From positions 122,236 through 186,235 of the forward strand of contig CANTFG010000323.1 in assembly GCA_947652605.1 (NCBI GenBank): a stretch of 64,000 nucleotides of DNA, read 5' to 3'. Position 1 is the stretch's first letter. Every line of letters begins with the position of its first letter. This DNA comes from Elmis aenea (Eukaryota; Arthropoda; Insecta; Coleoptera; Elmidae). Position numbers and translations under genes: made by a program. The notes beneath the pieces are model-generated. The model ran no database searches. It saw nothing but the letters and a program-made list of their open reading frames with translations, and was not told where the DNA came from. Shown here piece after piece: positions 24,522 through 36,692 of the stretch.

Positions 24522-24867
24522 TGAATAATTTTGTAAATTAAATTTCAAAATAGTTGAGACAAACGGCATTATACTAAAAAAAACAAACTCTATAACATGC
24601 TAAAATTTGAACAAAATGTAACAAGCCGTTTTCGAAAAAAAATTTCAAAATTTTTAATTTTTTGAATAATTTTGTAAATTAAATTTCAAAATAGTTGAGA
24701 CAAACGGCATTATACTAAGAAAAATAAACTCTATAACATACTAAAATTTGAACAAAATCGTAAGAGCCGTTTTCGAGAAAAATTTTCAAAATTTTTAATT
24801 TTTTGAATAACTTTGTATATTAAATTTCAAAATAGTTGAGACAAACGGCATTATACTAAGAAAAAAA
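24522..24867. repeat. A spacer 18-19: A1 plus A*
   Basis: Copy of spacer 14-15. Confidence 0.92.
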
Positions 24868-25326
24868 GGCTTTATACTCTTTGCACTTTTTTCGACAGAA
24901 AAATCGATTTTCTTAAAACTACAGCAAATGGCTTCAAACTACTTATACACGTTAGTTACGAGCAAGTTAAGGATTATTAGCCCCTAAATACGATTTTTAA
25001 TTTTTCGCGAAAAATGGGAAAAGTACAAAGGCTATAGTCTTTGCACTTTTTTCGACAAAAAAATCGATTTTCTTAAAACTACAGCAAATGGCTTCAAACT
25101 TCTTATACACATTAGTTATGAGCAAATTAAGGATTATTAGCCCCTAAATACGATTTTTAATTTTTCGTGAAAAATGGGAAAAGTACAAAGGCTATAGTCT
25201 TTGCACTTTTTTCGACCAAAAAAATCGATTTTCTTAAAACTACAGCAAATGGCTTCAAACTTCTTATACACGTTAGTTATGAGAAAATTAAGGATTATTA
25301 GCCCCTAAATACGATTTTTAATTTTT
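24868..25326. repeat. B block 19 (Ba-Bb-Bc, GGCTTTATAC type)
   Basis: Copy of block 15. The 4,229-bp match ends shortly after it, near 25,474, where AATTCTGTAAATT replaces AATTTTGTAAATT. Confidence 0.95.
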
Positions 25327-25821
25327 TGAATAATTTTGTAAATTAAATTTCAAAATAGTTGAGACAAACGGCATTATACTAAGAAAAACAAACTCTATAA
25401 CATGCTAAAATTTGAACAAAATGTAACAAGCCGTTTTCGAAAAAAAATTTCAAAATTTTTAATTTTTTGAATAATTCTGTAAATTAAATTTCAAAATAGT
25501 TGAGACAAACGGCATTATACTAAGAAAAATAAACTCTATAACATGCTGAAAATAGAACAAAATGTAACAAGCCGTTTTCGAAAAAAAATTCAAAATTTTC
25601 AAAATTTTTAATTTTTTGAATAATTTTGTAAATTAAATTTCAAAATAGTTGAGACAAACGGCATTATACTAAGAAAAAAAAACTCTATAACATACTAAAA
25701 TTTGAACAAAATCGTAAGAGCCGTTTTCGAGAAAAATTTTCAAAATTTTTAATTTTTTGAATAACTTTGTATATTAAATTTCAAAATAGTTGAGACAAAC
25801 GGCATTATACTAAGAAAAAAA
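25327..25821. repeat. A spacer 19-20: three monomers
   Basis: A1, the CTGAAAATAGAAC monomer and A* with AAGAAAAAAAAACTC; same composition as spacers 13-14 and 17-18. Confidence 0.92.
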
Positions 25822-26280
25822 GGCTATATACTCTTTGCACTTTTTTCGACAGAAAAATCGATTTTCTTAAAACTACAGCAAATGGCTTCAAACTACTTAT
25901 ACACGTTAGTTACGAGCAAGTTAAGGATTATTAGCCCCTAAATACGATTTTTAATTTTTCGCGAAAAATGGGAAAAGTACAAAGGCTATAGTCTTTGCAC
26001 TTTTTTCGACAAAAAAATCGATTTTCTTAAAACTACAGCAAATGGCTTCAAACTTCTTATACACATTAGTTATGAGCAAATTAAGGATTATTAGCCCCTA
26101 AATACGATTTTTAATTTTTCGTGAAAAATGGGAAAAGTACAAAGGCTATAGTCTTTGCACATTTTTCGACCAAAAAAATCGATTTTCTTAAAACTACAGC
26201 AAATGGCTTCAAACTTCTTATACACGTTAGTTATGAGAAAATTAAGGATTATTAGCCCCTAAATACGATTTTTAATTTTT
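25822..26280. repeat. B block 20 (Ba-Bb-Bc)
   Basis: Ba is the GGCTATATAC type and Bc has GCACATTTTTCG; Bb has the full TATAGTCTTTGCAC. Confidence 0.95.
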
Positions 26281-28060
26281 TGAATAATTTTGTAAATTAA
26301 ATTTCAAAATAGTTGAGACAAACGGCATTATACTAAAAAAAACAAACTCTATAACATGCTAAAATTTGAACAAAATGTAACAAGCCGTTTTCGAAAAAAA
26401 ATTTCAAAATTTTTAATTTTTTGAATAATTTTGTAAATTAAATTTCAAAATAGTTGAGACAAACGGCATTATACTAAGAAAAATAAACTCTAAAACATGC
26501 TGAAAATGGAACAAAATGTAACGAGCCGTTTTCGAAAAAAAATTCAAAATTTTCAAAATTTTTAATTTTTTGAATAATTTTGTAAATTAAATTTCAAAAT
26601 AGTTAAGACAAACGGCATTATACTAAGAAAAACAAACTCTAAAACCTGCTAAAAGTTGAACAAAATGTAACGAGACGTTTTCGAAAAAAAATTTCAAAAT
26701 TTTTAATTTTTTGACTAATTTTGTAAATTAAATTTCAAAATAGTTGAGACAAACGGCATTATACTAAGAAAAACAAACTCTATAACATGCTAAAATTTGA
26801 ACAAAATGTAACAAGCCGTTTTCGAAAAAAAATTTCAAAATTTTTAATTTTTTGAATAATTTTGTAAATTAAATTTCAAAATAGTTGAGACAAACGGCAT
26901 TATACTTAGAAAAACAAACTCTATAACATGCTTAAATTTGAACAAAATGTAACAAGCCGTTTTCGAAAAAAAATTTCAAAATTTTTAATTTTTTGACTAA
27001 TTTTGTAAATTAAATTTCAAAATAGTTGAGACAAACGGCATTATACTAAGAAAAACAAACTCTATAACATGCTAAAATTTTAACAAAATGTAACAAGCCG
27101 TTTTCGAAAAAAAATTTCAAAATTTTTAATTTTTTAAATAATTTTGTAAATTAAATTTCAAATCAGTTGAGACAAACGGCATTATACTTAGAAAAATAAA
27201 CTTTATAACATGCTAAAATTGGAACAAAATGTAACAAGCCGTTTTCGAAAAAAAATTTCAAAATTTTTAATTTTTTAAATAATTTTGTAAATTAAATTTC
27301 AAAATAGTTGAGACAAACGGCATAATACTTAGAAAAATAAACTCTATAACATGCTGAAAATGGAACAAAATGTACCGAGCCATTTTCGAAAAAAAATTCA
27401 AAATTTTCAAAATTTTTAATTTTTTGAATTATTTTCAAAATTAAATTTCAAAATAGTTGAGACAAACGGCATTATACTAAAAAAAACAAACTCTATAACA
27501 TGCTAAAATCTGAACAAAATGTAACAAGCCGTTTTCGAAAAAAAATTTCAAAATTTTTAATTTTTTGAATAATTTTGTAAATTAAATTTCAAAATAGTTG
27601 AGACAAACAACATCATACTAAGAAAAATAAACTCTAAAACATGCTGAAAATGGAACAAAATGTAACGAGCCGTTTTCGAAAAAAAATTCAAAATTTTCAA
27701 AATTTTTAATTATTTGAATAATTTTGTAAATTAAATTTCAAAATAGTTGAGACAAACGGCATTATACTAAGAAAAACAAACTCTATAACATGCTAAAATT
27801 TGAACAAATTGTAACAAGCCGTTTTCGAAAAAAAAATTCAAAATTTTTAATTTTTTGAATAATTTTGTAAATTAAATTTCAAAATAGTTGAGACAAACGG
27901 CATTATACTAAGAAAAATAAACTCTATAACATACTAAAATTTGAACAAAATCGTAAGAGCCGTTTTCGAGAAAAATTTTCAAAATTTTTAATTTTTTGAA
28001 TAACTTTGTATATTAAATTTCAAAATAGTTGAGACAAACGGCATTATACTAAGAAAAAAA
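26281..28060. repeat. A spacer 20-21: about 12 monomers, diverged centre
   Basis: Includes AACCTGCTAAAAGTTG with GAGACGTTTTCG near 26640-26690, two TTGACTAATTTTG monomers, AAATCAGTTG, GTACCGAGCCATTTTCG, a TTATTTTCAAAATTAAA monomer, and GACAAACAACATCATACT near 27603. A* precedes block 21. Confidence 0.92.
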
Positions 28061-28358
28061 GGCTATATACTCTTTGCACTTTTTTCGACAGAAAAATCGA
28101 TTTTCTTAAAACTACAGCAAATGGCTTCAAACTACTTATACACGTTAGTTACGAGCAAGTTAAGGATTATTAGCCCCTAAATACGATTTTTAATTTTTTG
28201 CGAAAAATGGGAAAAGTACAAAGGCTATAGTCTTTGCACTTTTTTCGACAAAAAAATCGATTTTCTTAAAACTACAGCAAATGGCTTCAAACTTCTTATA
28301 CACATTAGTTATGAGCAAATTAAGGATTATTAGCCCCTAAATACGATTTTTAATTTTT
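28061..28358. repeat. B block 21 (Ba-Bb, no Bc)
   Basis: Two units ending in Bb. The Ba-Bb boundary reads TTTTTTGCGAAAAAT (near 28198) instead of TTTTTCGCGAAAAAT, which destroys the 16-bp palindrome. Confidence 0.94.
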
Positions 28359-29418
28359 TGAATAATTTTGTAAATTAAATTTCAAAATAGTTGAGACAAA
28401 CGGCATTATACTAAGAAAAACAAACTCTATAACATGCTAAAATTTGAACAAAATGTAACAAGCCGTTTTCGAAAAAAATTTTAAAAATTTTTAATTTTTT
28501 GAATAATTTTGTAAATTAAATTTCAAACTAGTTGAGACAAACGGCATTATACTAAGAAAAACAAACTCTATAACATGCTAAAACTTGAACAAAATGTAAC
28601 AAGCCGTTTTCGAAAAAAAATTTTCAAAATTTTTAATTTTTTGAATAATTTTGTAAATGAAACTTCAAAATAGTTGAGACAAACGGCAATATACTAAGAA
28701 AAACAAACTCTATAACATGCTAAAATTTGAACAAAATGTAACAAGCCGTTTTCGAAAAAAAATTTCAAAATTTTTAATTTTTTGAATAATTTTCTAAATT
28801 AAATTTCAAAATAGTTGAGACAAACGGCATTATACTAAGAAAAATAAACTCTATAACATGCTAAAATTTGAACAAAATGTAACAAGCCGTTTTCGAAAAA
28901 AAATTTCAAAATTTTTAATTTTTTGAATAATTTTGTAAATTAAATTTCAAAATAGTTGAGACAAACGGCATTATACTAAGAAAAATAAACTCTAAAACAT
29001 GCTGAAAATGGAACAAAATGTAACGAGCCGTTTTCGAAAAAAAATTCAAAATTTTCAAAATTTTTAATTTTTTGAATAATTTTGTAAATTAAATTTCAAA
29101 ATAGTTGAGACAAACGGCATTATACTAAGAAAAACAAACTCTATAACATGCTAAAATTTGAACAAAATGTAACAAGCCGTTTTCGAAAAAAAATTTCAAA
29201 ATTTTCAATTTTTTGAATAATTTTGTAAATTAAATTTCAAAATAGTTGAGACAAACGGCATTATACTAAGAAAAATAAACTCTATAACATACTAAAATTT
29301 GAACAAAATCGTAAGAGCCGTTTTCGAGAAAAATTTTCAAAATTTTTAATTTTTTGAATAACTTTGTATATTAAATTTCAAAATAGTTGAGACAAACGGC
29401 ATTATACTAAGAAAAAAA
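28359..29418. repeat. A spacer 21-22: seven monomers
   Basis: TTTTAAAAATTTTT / AAACTAGTTG, AACTTCAAAATAG with CGGCAATATACT, A1 with TTTTCTAAATT (near 28790), A1, A2, A1, A*. Same order as spacer 10-11. Confidence 0.92.
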
Positions 29419-29876
29419 GGCTATATACTCTTTGCACTTTTTTCGACAGAAAAATCGATTTTCTTAAAACTACAGCAAATGGCTTCAAACTACTTATACA
29501 CGTTAGTTACGAGCAAGTTAAGGATTATTAGCCCCTAAATACGATTTTTAATTTTTCGCGAAAAATGGGAAAAGTACAAAGGCTATAGTCTTTGCACTTT
29601 TTTCGACAAAAAAATCGATTTTCTTAAAACTACAGCAAATGGCTACAAACTTCTTATACACATTAGTTATGAGCAAATTAAGGATTATTAGCCCCCAAAT
29701 ACGATTTTTAATTTTTCGTGAAAAATGGGAAAAGTACAAAGGCTATAGTCTTTGCACTTTTTTCGACCAAAAAATCGATTTTCTTAAAACTACAGCAAAT
29801 GGCTTCAAACTTCTTATACACGTTAGTTATGAGAAAATTAAGGATTATTAGCCCCTAAATACGATTTTTAATTTTT
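29419..29876. repeat. B block 22 (Ba-Bb-Bc) with stop-removing T-to-C at 29696
   Basis: Bb has ATGGCTACAAAC and a unique GCCCCCAAAT in place of GCCCCTAAAT. Bc is one A shorter in GACCAAAAAATCG. The substitution at 29696 abolishes a stop in one frame of each strand, giving two spurious open frames of 70 and 63 codons (29639-29851 plus strand, 29548-29739 minus strand). I do not regard either as a gene. Confidence 0.94.
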
Positions 29877-30950
29877 TGAATAATTTTGTAAATTAAATTT
29901 CAAAATAGTTGAGACAAACGGCATTATACTAAGAAAAACAAACTCTATAACATGCTAAAATTTGAACAAAATGTAACAAGCCGTTTTCGAAAAAAAATTT
30001 CAAAATTTTTAATTTTTTGAATAATTTTGTAAATTAAATTTCAAAATAGTTGAGACAAACGGCATTATACTAAGAAAAATAAACTTTAAAACATGCTGAA
30101 AATGGAACAAAATGTAACGAGCCGTTTTCGAAAAAAAATTCAAAATTTTCAAAATTTTTAATTTTTTAAATAATTTTGTAAATTAAATTTCAAAATACTT
30201 GAGACAAACGGCATTATACTTAGAAAAATAAACTCTATAACATGCTGAAAATGGAACAAAATGTAACGAGCCGTTTTCGAAAAAAAATTCAAAATTTTCA
30301 AAATTTTTACTTTTTTGAATAATTTTCAAAATTAAATTTCAAAATAGTTGAGACAAACGGCATTATACTAAGAAAAACAAACTCTATAACATGCTAAAAT
30401 CTGAACAAAATGTAACAAGCCGTTTTCGAAAAAAAATTTCAAAATTTTTAATTTTTTAAATAATTTTGTAAATTAAATTTCAAAATAGTTGAGACAAACG
30501 GCATTATACTTAGAAAAATAAACTCTATAACATGCTGAAAATAGAACAAAATGTAACAAGCCGTTTTCGAAAAAAAGTTCAAAATTTTCAAAATTTTTAA
30601 TTATTTGAATAATTTTGTAAATAAATTTCAAAATAGTTGAGACAAACGGCATTATACTAAGAAAAACAAACTCTATAACATGCTAAAATTTGAACAAAAT
30701 GTAACAAGCCGTTTTCGAAAAAAAATTTCAAAATTTTCAATTTTTTGAATAATTTTGTAAATTAAATTTCAAAATAGTTGAGACAAACGGCATTATACTA
30801 AGAAAAATAAACTCTATAACATACTAAAATTTGAACAAAATCGTAAGAGCCGTTTTCGAGAAAAATTTTCAAAATTTTTAATTTTTTGAATAACTTTGTA
30901 TATTAAATTTCAAAATAGTTGAGACAAACGGCATTATACTAAGAAAAAAA
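29877..30950. repeat. A spacer 22-23: seven monomers
   Basis: A1, A2 (with AAACTTTAAAAC), then AAAATACTTGAG, TACTTTTTTGAATAATTTTC, CTTAGAAAAATAAAC, an AAAAAAAGTTC monomer with a 1-bp deletion (GTAAATAAATTTC near 30620), A1 and A*. Confidence 0.92.
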
Positions 30951-31409
30951 GGCTATATACTCTTTGCACTTTTTTCGACAGAAAAATCGATTTTCTTAAA
31001 ACTACAGCAAATGGCTTCAAACTACTTATACACGTTAGTTACGAGCAAGTTAAGGATTATTAGCCCCTAAATACGATTTTTAATTTTTCGCGAAAAATGG
31101 GAAAAGTACAAAGGCTATAGTCTTTGCACTTTTTTCGACAAAAAAATCGATTTTCTTAAAACTACAGCAAATGGCTTCAAACTTCTTATACACATTAGTT
31201 ATGAGCAAATTAAGGATTATTAGCCCCTAAATACGATTTTTAATTTTTCGTGAAAAATGGGAAAAGTACAAAGGCTATAGTCTTTGCACTTTTTTCGACC
31301 AAAAAAATCGATTTTCTTAAAACTACAGCAAATGGCTTCAAACTTCTTATACACGTTAGTTATGAGAAAATTAAGGATTATTAGCCCCTAAATACGATTT
31401 TTAATTTTT
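30951..31409. repeat. B block 23 (Ba-Bb-Bc)
   Basis: Standard, except that the right junction reads TTTTTTTAATAATTTTG, with T in place of the G of TTGAATAA (near 31411). Confidence 0.95.
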
Positions 31410-32045
31410 TTAATAATTTTGTAAATTAAATTTCAAAATAGTTGAGACAAACGGCATTATACTAAGAAAAACAAACTCTATAACATGCTAAAATTTGAAC
31501 AAAATGTAACAAGCCGTTTTCGAAAAAAAATTTCAAAATTTTTAATTTTTTGAATAATTCTGTAAATTAAATTTCAAAATAGTTGAGACAAACGGCATTA
31601 TACTAAGAAAAATAAATTCTAAAACATGCTGAAAATGGAACAAAATGTAACGAGCCGTTTTCGAAAAAAAATTCAAAATTTTCAAAATTTTTAATTTTTT
31701 GAATAATTTTGTAAATTAAATTTCAAAATAGTTGAGACAAACGGCATTATACTAAGAAAAACAAACTCTATAACATGCTAAAATTTGAACAAAATGTAAC
31801 AAGCCGTTTTCGAAAAAAAATTTCAAAATTTTCAATTTTTTGAATAATTTTGTAAATTAAATTTCAAAATAGTTGAGACAAACGGCATTATACTAAGAAA
31901 AATAAACTCTATAACATACTAAAATTTGAACAAAATCGTAAGAGCCGTTTTCGAGAAAAATTTTCAAAATTTTTAATTTTTTGAATAACTTTGTATATTA
32001 AATTTCAAAATAGTTGAGACAAACGGCATTATACTAAGAAAAAAA
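31410..32045. repeat. A spacer 23-24: four monomers
   Basis: A1, A2 with ATAAATTCTAAAAC, A1 with AAAATTTTCAATTTTT, A*. The same set forms spacer 28-29. Confidence 0.92.
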
Positions 32046-32504
32046 GGCTATATACTCTTTGCACTTTTTTCGACAGAAAAATCGATTTTCTTAAAACTAC
32101 AGCAAATGGCTTCAAACTACTTATACACGTTAGTTACGAGCAAGTTAAGGATTATTAGCCCCTAAATACGATTTTTAATTTTTCGCGAAAAATGGGAAAA
32201 GTACAAAGGCTATAGTCTTTGCACTTTTTTCGACAAAAAAATCGATTTTCTTAAAACTACAGCAAATGGCTACAAACTTCTTATACACATTAGTTATGAG
32301 CAAATTAAGGATTATTAGCCCCTAAATACGATTTTTAATTTTTCGTGAAAAATGGGAAAAGTACAAAGGCTATAGTCTTTGCACTTTTTTCGACCAAAAA
32401 AATCGATTTTCTTAAAACTACAGCAAATGGCTTCAAACTTCTTATACACGTTAGTTATGAGAAAATTAAGGATTATTAGCCCCTAAATACGATTTTTAAT
32501 TTTT
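32046..32504. repeat. B block 24 (Ba-Bb-Bc)
   Basis: Bb has ATGGCTACAAAC (near 32267), shared only with blocks 11 and 22. Confidence 0.95.
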
Positions 32505-35279
32505 TGAATAATTTTGTAAATTAAATTTCAAAATAGTTGAGACAAACGGCATTATACTAAGAAAAACAAACTCTATAACATGCTAAAATTTGAACAAAAT
32601 GTAACAAGCCGTTTTCGAAAAAAAATTTCAAAATTTTTAATTTTTTGAATAATTTTGTAAATTAAATTTCAAAATAGTTGAGACAAACGGCATTATACTA
32701 AGAAAAATAAACTTTAAAACATGCTGAAAATGGAACAAAATGTAACGAGCCGTTTTCGAAAAAAAATTCAAAATTTTCAAAATTTTTAATTTTTTGAATA
32801 ATTTTGTAAATTAAATTTCAAAATAGTTAAGACAAACGGCATTATACTAAGAAAAACAAACTCTATAACCTGCTAAAATTTGAACAAAATGTAACGAGAC
32901 GTTTTCGAAAAAAAATTTCAAAATTTTTAATTTTTTGACTAATTTTGTAAATTAAATTTCAAAATAGTTGAGACAAACGGCATTATACTAAGAAAAACAA
33001 ACTCTATAACATGCTAAAATTTGAACAAAATGTAACAAGCCGTTTTCGAAAAAAAATTTCAAAATTTTTAATTTTTTGAATAATTTTGTAAATTAAATTT
33101 CAAAATAGTTGAGACAAACGGCATTATACTTAGAAAAACAAACTCTATAACATGCTTAAATTTGAACAAAATGTAACAAGCCGTTTTCGAAAAAAAATTT
33201 CAAAATTTTTAATTTTTTGACTAATTTTGTAAATTAAATTTCAAAATAGTTAAGACAAACGGCATTATACTAAGAAAAACAAACTCTATAACCTGCTAAA
33301 ATTTGAACAAAATGTAACGAGACGTTTTCGAAAAAAAATTTCAAAATTTTTAATTTTTTGAATAATTTTGTAAATTAAATTTCAAAATAGTTAAGACAAA
33401 CGGCATTATACTAAGAAAAACAAACTCTATAACCTGCTAAAATTTGAACAAAATGTAACAAGCCGTTTTCGAAAAAAAATTTCAAAATTTTTAATTTTTT
33501 GAATAATTTTGTAAATTAAATTTCAAAATAGTTGAGACAAACGGCATTATACTTAGAAAAACAAACTCTATAACATGCTTAAATTTGAACAAAATGTAAC
33601 AAGCCGTTTTCGAAAAAAAATTTCAAAATTTTTAATTTTTTAAATAATTTTGTAAATTAAATTTCAAATCAGTTGAGACAAACAACATTATACTTAGAAA
33701 AATAAACTTCATAACATGCTGAAAATGGAACAAAATGTAACAAGCCGTTTTCGAAAAAAATTTTCAAAATTTTTAATTTTTTAAATAATTTTGTAAATTA
33801 AATTTCAAAATAGTTGAGACAAACGGCATAATACTAAGAAAAATAAACTCTATAACATGCTGAAAATGGAACAAAATGTACCGAGCCATTTTCGAAAAAA
33901 AATTCAAAATTTTCAAAATTTTTAATTTTTTGAATAATTTTCAAAATTAAATTTCAAAATAGTTGAGACAAACGGCATTATACTAAGAAAAACAAACTCT
34001 ATAACATGCTAAAATCTGAACAAAATCTAACAACCCGTTTTCGAAAAAAAATTTCAAAATTTTTAATTTTTTGAATAATTTTGTAAATTAAATTTCAAAA
34101 TAGTTGAGACAAACGGCATTATACTTAGAAAAATAAACTCTATAACATGCTGAAAATGGAACAAAATGTAACAAGCCGTTTTCGAAAAAAAATTTCAAAA
34201 TTTTTAATTTTTTGAATTATTTTGTAAATTAAATTTCAAAATAGTTGAGACGAACGGCATTATACTTAAAAAAATTAACTCTATAACATGCTAAAAATGG
34301 AACAAAATGTAACAAGCCGTTTTCGAAAAAAAATTTCAAAATTTTTAATTTTTTAAATAATTTTGTAAATTAAATTTCAAATCAGTTGAGACAAACGGCA
34401 TTATACTTAGAAAAATAAACTCTATAACATGCTGAAAATGGAACAAAATGTAACAAGCCGTTTTCGAAAAAAAATTTCAAAATTTTTAATTTTTTAAATA
34501 ATTTTGTAAATTAAATTTCAAAATACTTGAGACAAACGGCATTATACTTAGAAAAATAAACTCTATAACATGCTGAAAATGGAACAAAATGTAACAAGCC
34601 GTTTTCGAAAAAAAATTCAAAATTTTCAAAATTTTTACTTTTTTGAATAATTTTCAAAATTAAATTTCAAAATAGTTGAGACAAACGGCATTATACTAAG
34701 AAAAACAAACTCTATAACATGCTAAAATCTGAACAAAATGTAACAAGCCGTTTTCGAAAAAAAATTTCAAAATTTTTAATTTTTTAAATAATTTTGTAAA
34801 TTAAATTTCAAAATAGTTGAGACAAACGGCATTATACTTAGAAAAATAAACTCTATAACATGCTGAAAATAGAACAAAATGTAACAAGCCGTTTTCGAAA
34901 AAAAATTCAAAATTTTCAAAATTTTTAATTATTTGAATAATTTTGTAAATTAAATTTCAAAATAGTTGAGACAAACGGCATTATACTAAGAAAAACAAAC
35001 TCTATAACATGCTAAAATTTGAACTAAATGTAACAAGCCGTTTTCGAAAAAAAATTTCAAAATTTTCAATTTTTTGAATAATTTTGTAAATTAAATTTCA
35101 AAATAGTTGAGACAAACGGCATTATACTAAGAAAAATAAACTCTATAACATGCTAAAATTTGAACAAAATCGTAAGAGCCGTTTTCGAGAAAAATTTTCA
35201 AAATTTTTAATTTTTTGAATAACTTTGTATATTAAATTTCAAAATAGTTGAGACAAACGGCATTATACTAAGAAAAAAA
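32505..35279. repeat. A spacer 24-25: about 19 monomers
   Basis: Second-longest A-only stretch. It holds repeated AACCTGCTAAAATTTG monomers with GTTAAGAC and GAGACGTTTTCG (about 32,820-33,470), AAATCAGTTG, GTACCGAGCC, AACAAAATCTAACAACCCG (34020), and from about 34.1 kb a fourth, partial copy of the 1,667-bp module. The A* before block 25 reads CATGCTAAAATTTG instead of CATACTAAAATTTG. Confidence 0.92.
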
Positions 35280-35738
35280 GGCTATATACTCTTTGCACTT
35301 TTTTCGACAGAAAAATCGATTTTCTTAAAACTACAGCAAATGGCTTCAAACTACTTATACACGTTAGTTACGAGCAAGTTAAGGATTATTAGCCCCTAAA
35401 TACGATTTTTAATTTTTCGCGAAAAATGGGAAAAGTACAAAGGCTATAGTCTTTGCACTTTTTTCGACAAAAAAATCGATTTTCTTAAAACTACAGCAAA
35501 TGGCTTCAAACTTCTTATACACATTAGTTATGAGCAAATTAAGGATTATTAGCCCCTAAATACGATTTTTAATTTTTCGTGAAAAATGGGAAAAGTACAA
35601 AGGCTATAGTCTTTGCACTTTTTTCGACCAAAAAAATCGATTTTCTTAAAACTACAGCAAATGGCTTCAAACTTCTTATACACGTTAGTTATGAGAAAAT
35701 TAAGGATTATTAGCCCCTAAATACGATTTTTAATTTTT
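35280..35738. repeat. B block 25 (Ba-Bb-Bc)
   Basis: Standard units with GGCTATATAC in Ba. The downstream A begins AAATTTTAAAATAG. Confidence 0.95.
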
Positions 35739-36233
35739 TGAATAATTTTGTAAATTAAATTTTAAAATAGTTGAGACAAACGGCATTATACTAAGAAAAA
35801 CAAACTCTATAACATGCTAAAATTTGAACAAAATGTAACAAGCCGTTTTCGAAAAAAAATTTCAAAATTTTTAATTTTTTGAATAATTCTGTAAATTAAA
35901 TTTCAAAATAGTTGAGACAAACGGCATTATACTAAGAAAAATAAACTCTATAACATGCTGAAAATAGAACAAAATGTAACAAGCCGTTTTCGAAAAAAAA
36001 TTCAAAATTTTCAAAATTTTTAATTTTTTGAATAATTTTGTAAATTAAATTTCAAAATAGTTGAGACAAACGGCATTATACTAAGAAAAATAAACTCTAT
36101 AACATACTAAAATTTGAACAAAATCGTAAGAGCCGTTTTCGAGAAAAATTTTCAAAATTTTTAATTTTTTGAATAACTTTGTATATTAAATTTCAAAATA
36201 GTTGAGACAAACGGCATTATACTAAGAAAAAAA
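35739..36233. repeat. A spacer 25-26: three monomers
   Basis: A1, the CTGAAAATAGAAC monomer and A*. The 954-bp block spacing equals that of blocks 13-14, 17-18 and 19-20. Confidence 0.92.
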
Positions 36234-36692
36234 GGCTATATACTCTTTGCACTTTTTTCGACAGAAAAATCGATTTTCTTAAAACTACAGCAAATGGCTT
36301 CAAACTACTTATACACGTTAGTTACGAGCAAGTTAAGGATTATTAGCCCCTAAATACGATTTTTAATTTTTCGCGAAAAATGGGAAAAGTACAAAGGCTA
36401 TAGTCTTTGCACTTTTTTCGACAAAAAAATCGATTTTCTTAAAACTACAGCAAATGGCTTCAAACTTCTTATACACATTAGTTATGAGCAAATTAAGGAT
36501 TATTAGCCCCTAAATACGATTTTTAATTTTTCGTGAAAAATGGGAAAAGTACAAAGGCTATAGTCTTTGCACATTTTTCGACCAAAAAAATCGATTTTCT
36601 TAAAACTACAGCAAATGGCTTCAAACTTCTTATACACGTTAGTTATGAGAAAATTAAGGATTATTAGCCCCTAAATACGATTTTTAATTTTT
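36234..36692. repeat. B block 26 (Ba-Bb-Bc)
   Basis: Bc carries GCACATTTTTCG (near 36569), as in blocks 14, 18, 20 and 30. Confidence 0.95.

Larger units (their letters stand above)
17030..25475. repeat. Tandem duplication of 4,229 bp
   Basis: Copy 1 is about 17,030-21,245 and copy 2 about 21,260-25,474. Block spacings 1,667, 954 and 803 bp repeat in the same order (blocks 12-15 and 16-19). Private markers recur at exactly 4,229 bp: TATAGTCTGCAC with a 2-bp deletion (20003 and 24232), GCACATTTTTCG in Bc of blocks 14 and 18, and ACTAAAAAAAACAAAC (19392 and 23621). By eye the copies differ at few sites, suggesting a recent event. Confidence 0.88.

Noticed and set aside
29548..29739. 63-codon open frame on the minus strand
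   Set aside because: Opposite-strand shadow of the same B units, opened by the same substitution at 29696.
29639..29851. 70-codon open frame on the plus strand
   Set aside because: It runs through the Bb and Bc satellite units and exists only because a stop is lost at 29696 and one A is missing in Bc. Every other copy of the same unit has the stop. No domain, composition or initiation context supports a gene.
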